A stretch of DNA of 64,000 nucleotides from Fulvia fulva (Eukaryota; Ascomycota; Dothideomycetes; Mycosphaerellales; Mycosphaerellaceae): the NCBI RefSeq assembly GCF_020509005.1, contig NC_063022.1:1612001-1676000 (forward strand), written 5' to 3'. The position numbers were made by a program, and so were the translations under genes. A model generated the notes under the pieces. The model made no database searches and was not told where the DNA came from. It was given only the letters and a program-made list of their open reading frames with translations. Of the stretch, positions 45,191 to 58,800 are shown in pieces (position 1 is the stretch's first letter; each line of letters begins with the position of its first letter).

Positions 45191-45729
45191 ACCGCTACTA
45201 GTACTATTTAGCGCTTAGGAGGATATCTCTATTAACTTTATAGTCGAACTACCGAAGGGAATAAGTATAGTCGACGGACAAACGTACGAGAACATTATAA
45301 CCGTTATATACCGCTTAACTAAGGAGCGACATATCATTCCTATTACCTCGATAATAGTAGAGTATTACGTACTAGTATTCCTTAAGTACGTCTTTAGTAG
45401 ATATAGGCTCCCGAAGTCTATTGTCTCGGATTGTAGTACGTAATAGGTTTCCGTATTCTAGCGTAGGATATACGCGCTACTTAGTATTAATCGAAAGCTA
45501 TCTTCGTCGTTCTACCTAGAAACAGATAGATAGTCGGAGAACACGAACAAAGTAATAGAGCGATACCTACGTATCTTTATTAACTATACCTAGGACGACT
45601 AGCTAGATTAGACTCTATTAGCTAAGTTTATAGTAAACAATATAGTATCGGTAATATTAGGCGTCTCGCCGTTCTATACTAATACTAGGCGTAATCTAAG
45701 GTTCTTTAAATTCGACTTAGACTTACCTA
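45191..45729 (+). mobile_element. gypsy E, integrase core (first piece)
   Basis: The plus strand reads as PLPVP-x-WEDIS-x-DFIVELPK, DRLTKERHIIPI, FSRYRLPKSIVSD and SPFYTNTRRNLRF with RIP substitutions: the gypsy integrase core from its first catalytic Asp region to the usual C-terminal part. The upstream half of E (gag, protease, RT) is not in the window; D's LTR abuts it. Interrupted at 45729 by TIR element H; continues at 52000 in frame if the 3-bp duplication is ignored. Confidence 0.85.
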
Positions 45730-46450
45730 TAACGTGCTTTACTACCGAGCGGGCTATACTACCGAGCGGGCTACTTTTACTAAGAACTATACTACTTCTA
45801 CTTTAATTACGACGGTATCTTAATACGGCGACATCCTATAGAATCGTTACTAGGAGGACAATTCCTCTTTAGATTCTTCGCTATCTAGTAAGTCTACTTA
45901 ATAGGTACGTACGTTATACCCCGACTAGCTATATCGCTTATATCGTCGTAGCTTTAGTACTAGCCGAACACTATCTAGCGACTCTCTACTTACTTCCTAC
46001 CTCCTAGAATCCTCTAGAGGTATCAATTACGACGCCTTATCGAAGGTTAGAGACCCTCTAGACTAAATGTACTTACGCTTTCGTACTTTCCGCTATATAA
46101 AGGCCTTGTTAGACTTGCGTAGCTTACTAATCTCGCTTCGTATAAGAGCTATCTAATACGCTATCTCTCTACTCCCTCTCTATTGCCCTAGTAAACGACC
46201 TTCCTCTTTCTACTACGCCTTTCTAAACCCGTAACGACGCTCTAAGACGTAATGACACCTATTATAAACCCTATCCCGTCGAAGTTATAGGTGTCCTAGT
46301 TAAGGATACTATACTTCTCCTTTATATTACGTATAAGTAAGAACTACTTCTCAATAACGTCTAGATCTTCTATTAGGGCTCGCTAACGATCGTATCTACG
46401 TGTTATACGAACCTTTAGCTCATAATGCCGCCTAATAAACCTGTCTGTCC

Positions 46451-46462
46451 AATTAAGACTAG
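46451..46462. other. LINE-3 target-site duplication (left copy)
   Basis: AATTAAGACTAG, repeated at 51601-51612 right after the (ATCT)n tail. The empty site is visible in the related element at about 22582-22593. Confidence 0.9.
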
Positions 46463-49400
46463 CTATACGGATATACGCTCTATCTTATCTATATACTAGA
46501 ACTCTTAATCGACAGCCCTTATTAAGACGAGCAATCTACTTAAGTAGTAGCGACCCGCCTACGCTAGCGGCGGCGTAATCGTAATACAAAAAACCCCAAA
46601 ACCGAGGTCCCTTTCCCCTAAAGGCAGACCCTAGAATTACGGAGTTACGGAGGATAACTACCTAATTAGGAAGCGCAACCTCGAACAATAGCGAAGGATA
46701 GGAACTAACGAGAGCTATAGCCTTACGAACATTCTATACTAAGAGTCAAACCGGGGAACAAACCAAGAAAACACCTAGGACACAAGCCAAGGCCTACTAT
46801 ATAGAAAGTAGAGGCTAACGACAAACAATATAGCGTAGACGACCCTATATACGGAGGCGGAGAACTTACTAGGGGATAACGAACACCTAGCCCGGGTATA
46901 TAAGAACACTATAGCATAGCTACTAGGAGCGCTAAAAGCGCTATTATACCAAATCCCGAAGACAATCTAATAAGTAATATAGAAGGCAGCCTAGAAACTA
47001 ACTATATAGGCAATAGTAGTAGTAGGTAAGAATTAACCCCCTCCGAGGGCAAGCAAGGCGGTACGCCTATACATTACTAATCCGGCGGAGAAACAAGAAA
47101 TCGCAGCCCTAATAAGCAAGGAGATTGTCGACAGAATCGGCCAAAAGGAGGTAGTTAGGGCAAGGGTAGAGGCAATAGGCGTAGTAAGACTCTTTACCGT
47201 ATAAGAGTCTAATAGACAAAAGCTAGAGACCTATAAGGAGTGGACTACTAAAGTCGCGAAGTCGGCACGAGTCTCCTACTAATAGTATACCGTCATCGCC
47301 TACGGGGTCCCTAGGACATTCAAGGTCGAAGACCTTCCCTACCTCTAAGTATAGAACTAGAACACCTCCCTAGGAGTACGACTAACGAAGGCGGCATGGC
47401 TATATAAGACAGTAGACCGAGAAAAGACGTATTCATCGCTTATTATTTAGGTAGAGACAGCGGAATAAGCTAACTAGATACTAGACAATAGGCTATTCTA
47501 GAGCTACGAGAGAATAGACACGGAGATCTATTAGAGTAGCTATAGGGTACTATAATACTTCTAATGCCAATAGTACGGTCATATAGCCCTAAATTACGGG
47601 GAGAAGACCCTAAGGTGTCCTTACTACGTAGGCCTATACTAGAGAAGGGAATGCCTAAAAAAGGAGAGTAGGTACGTATACTACGGTAGAAGGCACCTAG
47701 CGTATTCAAGCTAATACCCGGCTAGAATAGTAGCATAAGAACGAGCGAGACAAGTAAGGATCTCTATACTAGCTAGGTACCCCTAACGATAGTAGGAGGG
47801 ACCTACCGTATATAAGGGCTTCGAGTCGAGCAAAAGGAAGAGGGTAGAAGAGACGAATAAGGGAACCTAACCGTAAACGTATCTACCTCCCGGTAGGCCT
47901 CGACACCTTAACCGGGCTACTAACGAACTAGGCCAAATGCAAATCTTTAGGGCGCCCTAGCGGCCCTAGGGCTAGCCGGATAGCGAGATATAGGCTTAGG
48001 AGACATAGTAGGTTAGTACGGAAATGGACCTTACGGATAACGAATAATACTATACGACGACATTACTATCGTATAGTACAACGTAAACAAAAGTAGGGAC
48101 AAGGTCTAGCGCCACTTTCTATAAGAGCTAGACCCGCTACGGCACTACGTTATTACGGTATAGGAACTATAGATCAACCCCTACGTAGGACTCCTAGCTA
48201 CTTATAATGACCGGAGATACTATACTATAATCGCGGGCTAACGAGGCGTCATCCCGAGGACATATATATACGTAAGTAAGACTATAGACCTTAAGTCGTA
48301 GAAGGTTATACTACCGTAGTAGGGCAACCTAGGAGACATAACATCAATCTAGATCGATACGACACAAGGCCCTATCTAGATCTATAACGTTTATAACCCG
48401 CTACTACGGGGTCGGACGAGTAGGGAACTAGAAACCCTCGCCTACCTAGAGCGGACCCTAAGCTAAGATATAAAGTAAGTACTCCTCGGCGACTTTAACC
48501 TCTACTACCTATAGTAGGGACTCGAATTCACTCCCCCGTACGCGTTTCTAGGGGGGAAGCTACTAGATATAACCGTACGCTACGGAATGGCCTTAGTAAT
48601 ACTAAAGGGAACAGAGATGTAGAAGGCCCGTACTAGTATAAGTACGATCGACCTATACTTTCTATTACGAGAACTTGAAGAGAGACTAGTCTAATGCCGA
48701 CCGAACTACGCGCTAGAAGCCTCCTTAGACTATATCCCTATCTAAACGACGCTAGGGGTGAAGGCGATAGAGGAGCTAGCAAACGAACTACGCCGTAACT
48801 AGAAGAAGGTACGCTAGGACGATATAAGAGGCTTCCTAATAGCGAACCTACTATAGTATAGAGAACTCGAGACGATAGCTTAGCTAGATCTAGTAGCGGA
48901 ATAGATTACCTCGGTTATATAGCAAGTAGCGGAACAATACACGCCGTTACTCCGGCCCTCTACGTAGTAGAAGGCCTTCTAGACCCCTAAATGCTCTACG
49001 AAGGTAAGGGAGGCTAGAAGGGCAAGGCGACAGTAGACGAAGGAGCATACCTAAGAGACGTAGGAGCAATACTGTTACGCGACATAAGAGAAGAAGGCAT
49101 AGATAAGACGCGATAAGCTATAGGACTAGAGAGCGACGATCGGGCTCGTTATAGAAAACCCGGAATAGATATAGAGACTTACTAAATAGGCACGACTACC
49201 TAAAGAGTAATAAGCCCCTTACTTCCCCCTAATCGTAGACCGCGAAGGGATTGCCTAGGCTACGTCCCGGGGCAAGGCAAAAGCGTTAGCCGACCATTTC
49301 TTTTCGACGTAAGTAGAGGTAGACCTTACGGACATCGACCCGAGTATATACTCGGAACTCCTAGACATAGATTAGGCGGTTAGCTCTAATATAGTAACAG

Positions 49401-51600
49401 GAGTTATAAGTAAGCTAAAAGGACGAAAAGCCCTAGGCCTAGACAGGATACTAAACGTACTACTAAAAGAGTATAGAGAAGAGATCGCGCCGAGCCTTAC
49501 AAACCTATTTACCGCGTACCTACGGCTAGGGTATCACCCGAAGCCGTATAGAGAGTCTATGACAGTAGTGCTACGCAAGCTATAGAAGGAAGCCTATACT
49601 TAGCCCAAGTCGTATAGACTAATAGTACTTCTAAATACGATAGGGAAGGTCCTAGAAAAGATAGTAGCCTAGAGACTTACGTAGCTTACCGAGGACAACT
49701 ACGTACTCCTAGTAACATAGATAGGGGGAAGAAGCTAGCGATCGACACTAATAGTAATAGAGCTAATTACGGAGTAAATTCAGACCCTCTAGTACTACGG
49801 TAGGAACCGAGCGGCGTCCTTACTATCCCTCGACATCGTAGGGGCCTTCGACAACGTCTTATACTAAAGGCTAATATATATCCTATAGTAGAAAGGCATC
49901 CCCTAGTAGGCAACGTCGTTCGTCTACTCCTTTCTCTAGGAACGGACAACATACCTAGTCCTAGGAAGGTACACGTCCGACCCGGTAAAGGCAGAGACTA
50001 GAATACCTTAGGGATCTACTCTCTCCCCTATCCTATTTCTAATATTTATGTCGTATCTAATCCCCCTACTCACCTCTCCGCAAACCTTAGTATCGGGGTT
50101 CGTAGACGATATAAACATCCTAGCCTAGTCAGACTTAATAGAAGAGAACTATCGCCTCCTTAAAGATAGGCATAAGAAATACGAGGAGTAGGCAAAGAAG
50201 TATAGTACCCGGTTCGCCCCTAAAAAGTACTAACTTATACAATTTAGTAAAGCGAGAATATACTATAATATAAAGGCGGCGGTAAGAATCTAAGGCTACG
50301 AGACTAAGCTATTAGCGGAGCTACGAGTACTAGGGATCTAGCTCGACCCGAAGCTAAGCTAGAATGTATAGATTAAGAAAGCCTAGAGTCGAGCGCAAGT
50401 TAATAAAGCCTCGATAAAGAGGCTTACGGTATCTATATAGGGAGCAACATTCGACAAGGTAAGAGTAATATATAAGGCGATCGTTAGACTAGCTATATTA
50501 TACGGGGCATAGATTTGGGGAATAGGAGGCGTAGGCAAGCCGATCCCGAAACGGATAGAGCAACCTCTAAACAGGACATAGGTAGGCAACCTACGTAGGG
50601 TACTAGGCGTATACAAGATAACGTTAATAAGCACGGTAGAAATAGAGACAGGAATACTACTAATCGGCTAGTACATCCGGAGAATGAGAATTTAATACGC
50701 GGTAAAGACGACAGGTTACCTAGTATAAACCACGATCTAGGAGGCAAAGAATAAGATAGAAAGCCGCTACCGGAGAGGGGCAGGACATAGGACAAGCTAA
50801 AAAGAGGATGACCTTACTACCTTTACGGCCGTATAGACAAGTACCGAATGGCTAGCACGAAAGGAGGAGGAGCGTAGGACTCGCTAGGCCGGCGGGAGCA
50901 AGGCTAAGACCTAAAGCCTAGCGGAATAGATAGCTAGCTACCTATAGGAGTAGGACTAGAAAAGGAAGCCCCCTAAGACAATAGGCCCGATAGCGCTCGG
51001 AGCCTTCTAGAGACATAATTACTAGCTATATAGGGACCTAACAAGGGCCGAAGCAAGCATAGCGATCTAAATTAGGTCCGAACATATTGGATTAAGGGCC
51101 TACCTGTTTAGGAGACGCGTACTAGACATCTATAGCCTAGCCTACTAGTGTAGCTACCTATCGTAAAACCTAGAACATATACTACTACGATGCCCGTAGT
51201 AGGCGAGAGGTAGGGGAAATTGGAGGCACTAAGCGGGAAGGAGAGACTATAAGTCAATTATTAGGGACAAAGGCAACATTCGCCGAATCTCTCGGTAGAT
51301 ACTATAGTAGGGATACCTCTAGTAGTTTAGCCTCGCGAGCGAGACGGAGGAGTAGATAGACAAGAGGTAGAAGCGAGGGGGGTTATAGATAGGGTAGTTA
51401 TTAGGGCAGGCCTATAACACTAGCGTACCCCTAATAAGGGAAATTTAAGACGACAACGAGGAGGAAAAGACAGGCGGGAAGGAGGAGGGGTTTTTACTAA
51501 TACGGTTTCCCCTCTTTATATACAAAAACAAGATAGTATAGCTATATAGGCCAAAGGGCACTATAACAGCTTAATGAAATATCTATCTATCTATCTATCT
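46463..51600 (+). mobile_element. LINE-3: full-length RIPed Tad-like LINE
   Basis: 5138 bp bounded by a 12-bp target duplication and ending in (ATCT)n at about 51578-51600. ORF1 remnants on plus: Gag-like region with consecutive zinc knuckles near 47550-47690 (CQ-x-YGHIALNC-type). ORF2: endonuclease GDFN near 48490, RT with SYR-x-I-x-LLNTIGKVLEK near 49610-49650, LSLDI-x-GAFDNV near 49830-49860, IP-x-GSTLSPILF near 50005 and FVDD near 50098-50110. The C-terminal CCHC-type finger is near 51170. Almost every Gln and Trp codon is TAG/TAA. Same clade as LINE-1 but a different family. Confidence 0.93.
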
Positions 51601-51999
51601 AATTAAGACTAGCGGGCTTAAGACCCTTCTCTTATAGTAATAAATCGGCTATTACTCGTATACTAGCCTTTAATAGCGGGAAACCTCTAAGATCTAGCTC
51701 GAGTATATACTTAAGTAACACCCTCTCTTCTAGCTCTATAAGCTTCTTCGAATTAGGCTCGTAGTCACCCCGAGGAGGTCGTCTATTTAATCGATACTCT
51801 AGTATAGTTCGAGACGCGTCGTATACCTTTATAGCAAGTCGATTTGTGATTGTCGCGTCGCGTTTCGTAGCCTAGACAGCTAAGGTCAGTTTGGCCTCGT
51901 TTAAAGACAATATACGCTATAATAGTAGTTGTATAGCTATATCTATAGAAGTAGTACAGTTCTTAGTAAAAGTAGCCCGCTCGGTAGTAAAGCACGTTA

Positions 52000-52610
52000 C
52001 TACTAATACTATATAAATAGAGACTAGACGCCGAGTCCGCGGACAAGTTTACGGCTAAGATATAAGAGATATACTAATACTTACGATAGTAGATAGCCTT
52101 AGTACAAGTAGTCTAAGCTAAGTATTTAAACTAGACGCGTATACCTATACTACGGTACGCCGAAGGCGACGAAGTATAGGTAAGTACTAAGAACTAGACG
52201 ATAGAGAGACCTTCTCGTAAGATAGACGTAAAGTAGTCTAGACCGTACGTAATTACGGAGGTACTACCGGGTAATACTTATAAAGTAGAGCTCCTACCTA
52301 CTTTAAATATCGATAATTGCTTCTACTTATACCTTCTTATACTAGTTTATCCGCCGGTTAGAGGATAGATATAACCCGTACTACTACCGATCCGAATTGT
52401 TAATAACAAATAATACGAAGCCGATCCCGCCGAACCCGATTAATAGGAAGTTAAGTAAAATCTAGACTATAAGAAGAGACAGCTACGAGGACTAATACCG
52501 GTAGGAGGTAAATAGCTATATTAGGAATACTTAGTAAAATATATTAGATATAATAAGCTATCCTATAAAGCTACGGACTAGGTTATCGAGACTACCGCCG
52601 CCTCCGTAGC
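52000..52610 (+). mobile_element. gypsy E, post-integrase and chromodomain (second piece)
   Basis: Plus-strand remnants of the integrase tail and a chromodomain-like segment (about 52490-52600, ending TTAAS). Interrupted by gypsy F at 52610/52611. Joining 52610 to 59885 restores the frame A-S-V-A-D-F-Y, matching the equivalent ASIADFYYNY of gypsy D. Confidence 0.8.
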
Positions 52611-52809
52611 TATTACGGGCGAGAGTACTATAATAGGGTCGGGTAAAGACATATATAGTTACGCGAGCTATCTAAGAGAGCGCGAGAGGCGCGAGAAGAT
52701 AAAGTAGCGCGAATCGAGCTAGCGGGTACTAGCGGCCGCTAGCGCGCGGGCGTACGGCCGACGATACTATATTACGAGGCAGTTCGTAGAAAAGGGCTGT
52801 CTCGTAATA
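52611..52809 (-). repeat. LTR of gypsy F (left)
   Basis: 199 bp; differs from 59681-59879 at a few TA/CA-type positions only, consistent with RIP acting separately on the two LTRs. Confidence 0.9.
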
Positions 52810-55800
52810 GTATCCCCCCTCCTCGAATAAGGAGCTCCTACGACGCTTCTACGTTTAATACTCGGAGCGTATAGGGGGCTATCGCTAGTACTAATACCGG
52901 TACTAGTCTCGAGAGCTTTATCGAGGAAGCTATAGTTATGTCGCGTTTATATATACGGTCCGAGGATTAGCGCTAGCCCGTATTAAGTTACCGGCTAATA
53001 GTGTCACGGTTTACCTCGTAAGACTATACTTAGTACTACGTAACCTAGTACGCTAGCGCGCCCGGACCCTAGACCCCGGCCTCGACGTTTACTTTATCGT
53101 AGCTTCGCGACTTTCTTATCTTCTCTTCTTCGTAGAACTTATTCGATTCTAAGGTATTAATACGTTTGCGCCCTATCTTACGCCTTGTCCGTATTAAATC
53201 GAGTCCGTCGAAGGTAGGCTTAGGTTTATCTAGGTGTCGCTAGTAGAACGCTATCGCGAGTTCTTTATATCTAGGTAGTACGGCTAACTACTTGGCCTAG
53301 CTCCGTATACAATCCTTCTAAATAACTATATACTATATATTATTATACCTAATCTTAGAATCTACTAGATCCTCTACTTCGTACTCCTCCGATACCTAAC
53401 CTTCGCGTTCGACGATTACGGGCGCTAGTAGTAGTTTACGTTATCTACGTATCCCTTCGGTTACTACGCGGCGTAACTTGCTCGTATAGAATACGTTATA
53501 AATTTGTATCTTATCGCTAAGTTCGAGTTTATACGAGCGTCTACCTACGGCCCTAACGACCCGAAACGGCCTAAGGAACTTGTAATCGAGTTTCTTACTT
53601 AGGCGTATAGTCCTAATATTATAGGCATCTAGTAGAACTATATCGTTAGGCTAGTAGGTAGGCGCTAGCGCTCGCCGAGTGTTTACGGCTTCGGCCGTTC
53701 GTACTTACGTAAAAGTATATACGTCGCGTAGCTTATCTAGGCGGTCGCGGCGTATAGACTCGAGCACCCGCCGTATTTATACTTAAGTGTCTTATATATT
53801 ATTAACTAACGCGTTAGTAGCCTCGACGTTAGGTACTTCCCGAGCTATAACTTATAGTTTAGCTAGGCTACTAAACTCTATCCGCGGGTAGCGGCTAGAG
53901 TCGGCAAAGAATAGAGTCATTCCGGTACTTATAGACTCGTAATTATTAAGGGCGAACTCGGCGTCTAGTAGTAACTCGACCTAGTTATCTTGTTAATAGT
54001 TAGTATAGGCGCGGATATACTATTCGAGTACTTAGTTCGTACGTTCTAATTACCCGTCCGTTTCTAGATAGAAGGCTATAGAAAGATTTTAGTAGATACT
54101 AAGCCTTACGTAGAGTCTACGGAAGAGCGCGCTAACGAATTACGTACCTCTATTACTTACGACTATCTCCGGTAGGCCGTATACGGGGAATATATACTTA
54201 TAGAACAAGGTGGCGGCGTGCTTAGCGTTTAAGTCATTTATAGGGAGTAGCCGTACGCGTTTAGTTAGTATATCGGTAACTATTATAATATATTTATAGA
54301 TTAGTCTAGTATCGGGATCTTTACTAGCGGGTAGGTCGACGATAAAGTCTACTACGATATACTTCTATTCGTAACCGGGCGTATAGTATAGGGATAGGAT
54401 GCCTTGCTTTATTAGTCTTAATAGAGTCGAGCGCCTATATATTAGGTAGTATCGTACGTATCTTACGACGTTACTTACTATACTAGGCTAGAAGAGGTTT
54501 TGCCGTTATAGTAGATTAAAAGTCCTCGCTATACCTTAGTAGCTAGCTACTCTACTATTATAGTATTTACGTTTTATCCGGGTACGGAGGTTCTAAAAGG
54601 CTAGGATATATAAGGCTTTGTCGATATATAGTCGATCCGCGATAGTTATATAATCTGACGCGGCGATCTTCTATTATTATAGCTATGTATTAGCGATCCC
54701 CTACTAGAGATCGGACTTTAGTTTAAGTATACGTATCGTTATAGACCGGCTATTATATACTTCTATATATAGTTTTTCTTTATATAACTCCGTTTACTCC
54801 CGTTCCTCTAGTAGCGTAGGTTCGTCTAACGGCTCTATACTTCCTTCGATAGTTTACTCGTTACTAGACATCTCTTCGACTAGCACTCTATTATCTAGTT
54901 CCGAGTCGACGTTACTACGTACTTCGGCGTCGTTTAGTTCGAGTAACGGCTATATTACGTCTCGCTAGGCGAGGCGGGTTAGTCGCCGGAGGGTAGCGAT
55001 ATTACTAGTATAGTAGTCTTCTTATTTATCGTCCGAGTCGCAAATTAATAGTACTTCGTAGTTTATTAGTAGGTCGTCCTATACTTATATAGCGGACTAA
55101 GTAATAATGTCTAGGTTATAGGGTTTTAGAATAGTCTACTATTAATACTACGTTCTAGTATCGTCTACTCCCGCCGGTATGTCCTAAGAGCGACGGGTAA
55201 GACTATCTAGTTTCGTTCCTTAGGCGCCCGGGCGATAGGTGATCTTAAAGTTAAACTGGGATAGGAACTTAGCCTAGCGTACCTAGCGCCGGTTAAGCTA
55301 CTTAGTAGTTATAAAGTACTTAAGATTACGGTGATCGGTAAGTACCCGAACTAGTTTATTGTCTATAGCGCCGATAAGTTCTGGTTACTATTTCTCGAAC
55401 GCCTTGACGATAGCTAGTAGCTCTTTGTCGTAAATGTCGTAGTTATATTCTTACGGACTAAGCTTCTTCGAGTAGAACGCTACGGGTCTAAGGACGCCGT
55501 TAATTATCTATAACAGTACCCCTATATTAACCTAGTCGCTAGAGTCTATTTCTACCCAAATCTACTCGCCTAGTTAATAATAGGCTAGTATACCTACGTA
55601 GCTAAAGCGCTACTTAAGTTCCTTAAAGGCTATATCGTACTATTAGGTCTATACGAAGGTTAGTTTCTTAACTACCTTACCGTCGACTTTGCTCTTTTTA
55701 CCTATCTTCGTAAGATCTATAAGGCACGCGGTTACTTTAGAGAAGGCGTAGATAAACTTCCTATAGAACCTAGTGAAGCTAAGGAATGTAAGAACGTCCT

Positions 55801-58800
55801 TAACGTTACGAGGTACCTCCTAGCTTATAATAGCTTCAATCTTTATAGGGTCTATCTTAACGCCCTCCGTTGCAATAATAAGGCCTAGGTATTTGATCCG
55901 TTTGACGTGGAATTCACACTTGTCGATGTCTACTAGTAGCCCTATATCCCGTAGTCTATATAGGACTTTTCGTACATAAGCTCTATAATTATTTAAGGGG
56001 CCGTCCGTATAAACTAGGACGTTATCGAGGTATACTATAGCAAAGTCGTCTAGGAATTCTTAGATGATATTATTGATCTTACGCTACTAACTACTAGGGC
56101 TATTATAGAGGCCGAACGGGAGGACCTTGAACTAGTATATTCTATACCTAGTAATAAAGGCGGTTATCTATTCGTCCCCCTTACAGATACGTATATTATT
56201 AAATACGGCGACGATATTAAGCTTAGTAAACTACTTGGCCTTAGAAACTCGCTTAAGTGTCTCCCTTAATAGAGGTATTAGGTATCGGTCCTTGACTATA
56301 ATAGTATTTAGGGCGCGGTAGTCGACGTAGACGCGGAGCCCGCCTCCTAGCTTTTTAATAATTAATACGGGAGACGATATATCTGATTTAGATAGTTCGA
56401 CCGTACCGTTAGCTATACTATTATCAATGAATTTCTTAACGACTACTAGCTAATCCGGGTTTATACTAAAGGCCTTCTTATAGATTATATAGTCGGACGG
56501 GCTATACTTAGCTAGCTTAAACTTGCTCTTATACCTAAAGGCATCGGCTAGGTCGTAATATTCGGGCGGTAGCTTAGCCTTCGGGTCCTATACCTTGTTC
56601 CTATTTATAAAGATTTCTAAATTATCTAGCGATATAGCGAAGGTAGAGGTATGCTCCTCGTCGTCGAAATCCTCTAGCTATAGTACGAAGAGCTTATCGG
56701 CGTCTAGCTAGTCTTATCGCTTCTAGGCTTGCTTCGCTATACGATAATAGGCGTCCGCGCTAATAAAATAGATATTAGGTTCTAGCTTAGATAGTACTAG
56801 TTTCGGCGTCTTAGGCTTACTACCTTCTATTATTATCGTATAAGGCATACTATTCTAGTAATAATATTAGTAGTAGGTAGGCTTATCGAAGCTAAGTGTC
56901 TTATGTTTAAAGCTATATAAAGGGTCGTGTTCTTCGAGCTAGGAGATACCTAGTACTAGGTCGTACTTATTAAGGTTAGTAACGTAGTATAGCTCTTAAC
57001 TAGTATAGCTACCGATAGTAACGTCTATTAGTGCTGCTTCGAGTAGTCGTATAGCCGCTCCGTTAGCTATACGTAGGCGTCTTAGTCTTTCTAGCTTAAA
57101 GGTAGGGACTTTGTTAACGCGAACGAATCTTAGGTTAATAAACTTAGAGGAGGCGCTAGTATTAGAGAGGGTGAGTACGTTTGCTTTTCTACCTAATATA
57201 CTAGTTATAATGCTAGTGTATACTATATACTTTCTATACGTTAGTTATATATATATACGCGTATAGGTGTCTTTCTTAGCTACTACTATATATAGGTATT
57301 CTTCCTCCTAGGTATATATCTCGTAGTCTTATTCTTCGTATTTATGATTCGTAGATTCGTATATCACTCCTTTAGCGCGACGGTACTAAGGAGCTAGGCA
57401 TTTCCCTAAACGGGTAGTGCTTCGATCTAGAGGGCTAGCGCGTCGGTTATAACGTTAAGAGCGATAGGTGTCTCGCGGTTAACGTCGCCGGTACGCTACT
57501 TACCGCGGGAGTTATAAAGAATATATACGGAGTCGAGGCCGGTATATCTAGGTTTACGATAGCGGAAGTAGCGGCCTTACTAGCGTAGCTAGTTACGGAG
57601 TTCGTCTATAAGCTTAGGTAGTATAGTATAACGCTAGGGGATAAGGCGTATAGCCGGGCTAGCGTTCTAGGTACGCGTAGAGACCGTAAGCGTGTTGTTT
57701 ATAGTAGGCGGCGCGGCTCGTGTTACTATACTAGCGCTCTATTATCTAGAGCCCTATTAGCCTTATCCTTAACTACTACGACGCCCGTTACCGCCTTACT
57801 AGGTGTCCCTATCCTTCTCCCTCTTACTATATATACTCTTTACGGTATTATATACCTCTTCCTTATCTTTAGCGATACGAATGAACTGGCTAACGGGGTC
57901 TATAAGCTAGTAGTCCTCTATCTTCTTTATCTAGAACTCGTTTAGGGTAATCTATAGCTCGTACGATACTATAGGCTTACCGGCCTTAGCGCTAAGGCGG
58001 TAGTATTCGACGATATATTCGCTAAACTCCTAGCCGTACTTCTACTTTAGCTAGTATAGGTCGCGTCTAGCCTTAAGCTTAATGTCTCGAGGATTCTTAC
58101 TAAAGTTGTCGTCTAACTCGTCCTATATATCCTCGAGGCTTACCTATTCGTCGTTCTCGATAGCCGTACGGATAATATCCCTAGGGGTACCGAGAGTATA
58201 ACGCTTAACGTAGTTAAAGATATTAAGGTAAGGTATTTATATAGTATATCGTACCGCGATAGAGTCCTTATAGCTCTCTTTCTAGCCGATATAGGAGAGC
58301 TCGCCTAAGTTGTTAAACTCTTTAGGATAGGGGAAACGTTAGTCGGTTTAGGCGGCGAATATCGTAGTATTATTAGTACGGGCTACTAAGGGTACGAGAG
58401 AACCGGCGCGGGTAGTACGGTTATAGGTACGGGCCCGATAGCCGCTACCTACTAGAGTCTAAGAACGACGGGTACCGGCTTAGGGGAATCCCTCTAGACT
58501 AGTAGTCTACTATTCCTACTACTACGGCTATTACTAGGGTCGTAACTACTTAGAAAAAGTAGGCGGGCGGTCTCGCTCGCTTAGGAAGGCGGTAAGCCGG
58601 GCTTATGTCTTAAGTTACGAGATCTTAGTGTCCTACTATATAATCTTAGCCTTAAGTTAGTCGACTTCGTCCTCTACTTACTCGAGATAGCTATTAATAC
58701 GGCCTACTAGCTCATCGGTAATCTTCTTATAGTATTCCCTAGATATAGCGTCGTTTAAGGCTATTTATAGTATCTAGATACGGGCCTTAGTATCTTCCTA

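Larger units (their letters stand above)
45730..51999. mobile_element. TIR element H (DNA-transposon-like), split by LINE-3
   Basis: Terminal inverted repeats: left 45730-45802, right about 51944-51999 (TAACGTGCTTTACTACCGAGCGGGCTA...). The left repeat has a 17-bp unit (CCGAGCGGGCTATACTA) twice, the right once. Putative target duplication CTA (45727-45729, 52000-52002). Without LINE-3 the element is about 1.1 kb. I see no transposase, so it is probably non-autonomous. A partial copy is at 22434-22995. RIPed. Superfamily is not assigned; a 3-bp duplication would fit PIF/Harbinger-like or CACTA-like elements but RIP blurs it. Confidence 0.7.

Noticed and set aside
45730..51999. Giant Starship-type cargo element bounded by TIRs
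   Set aside because: No tyrosine-recombinase captain gene is visible; the length comes from the LINE-3 insertion inside a small TIR element.
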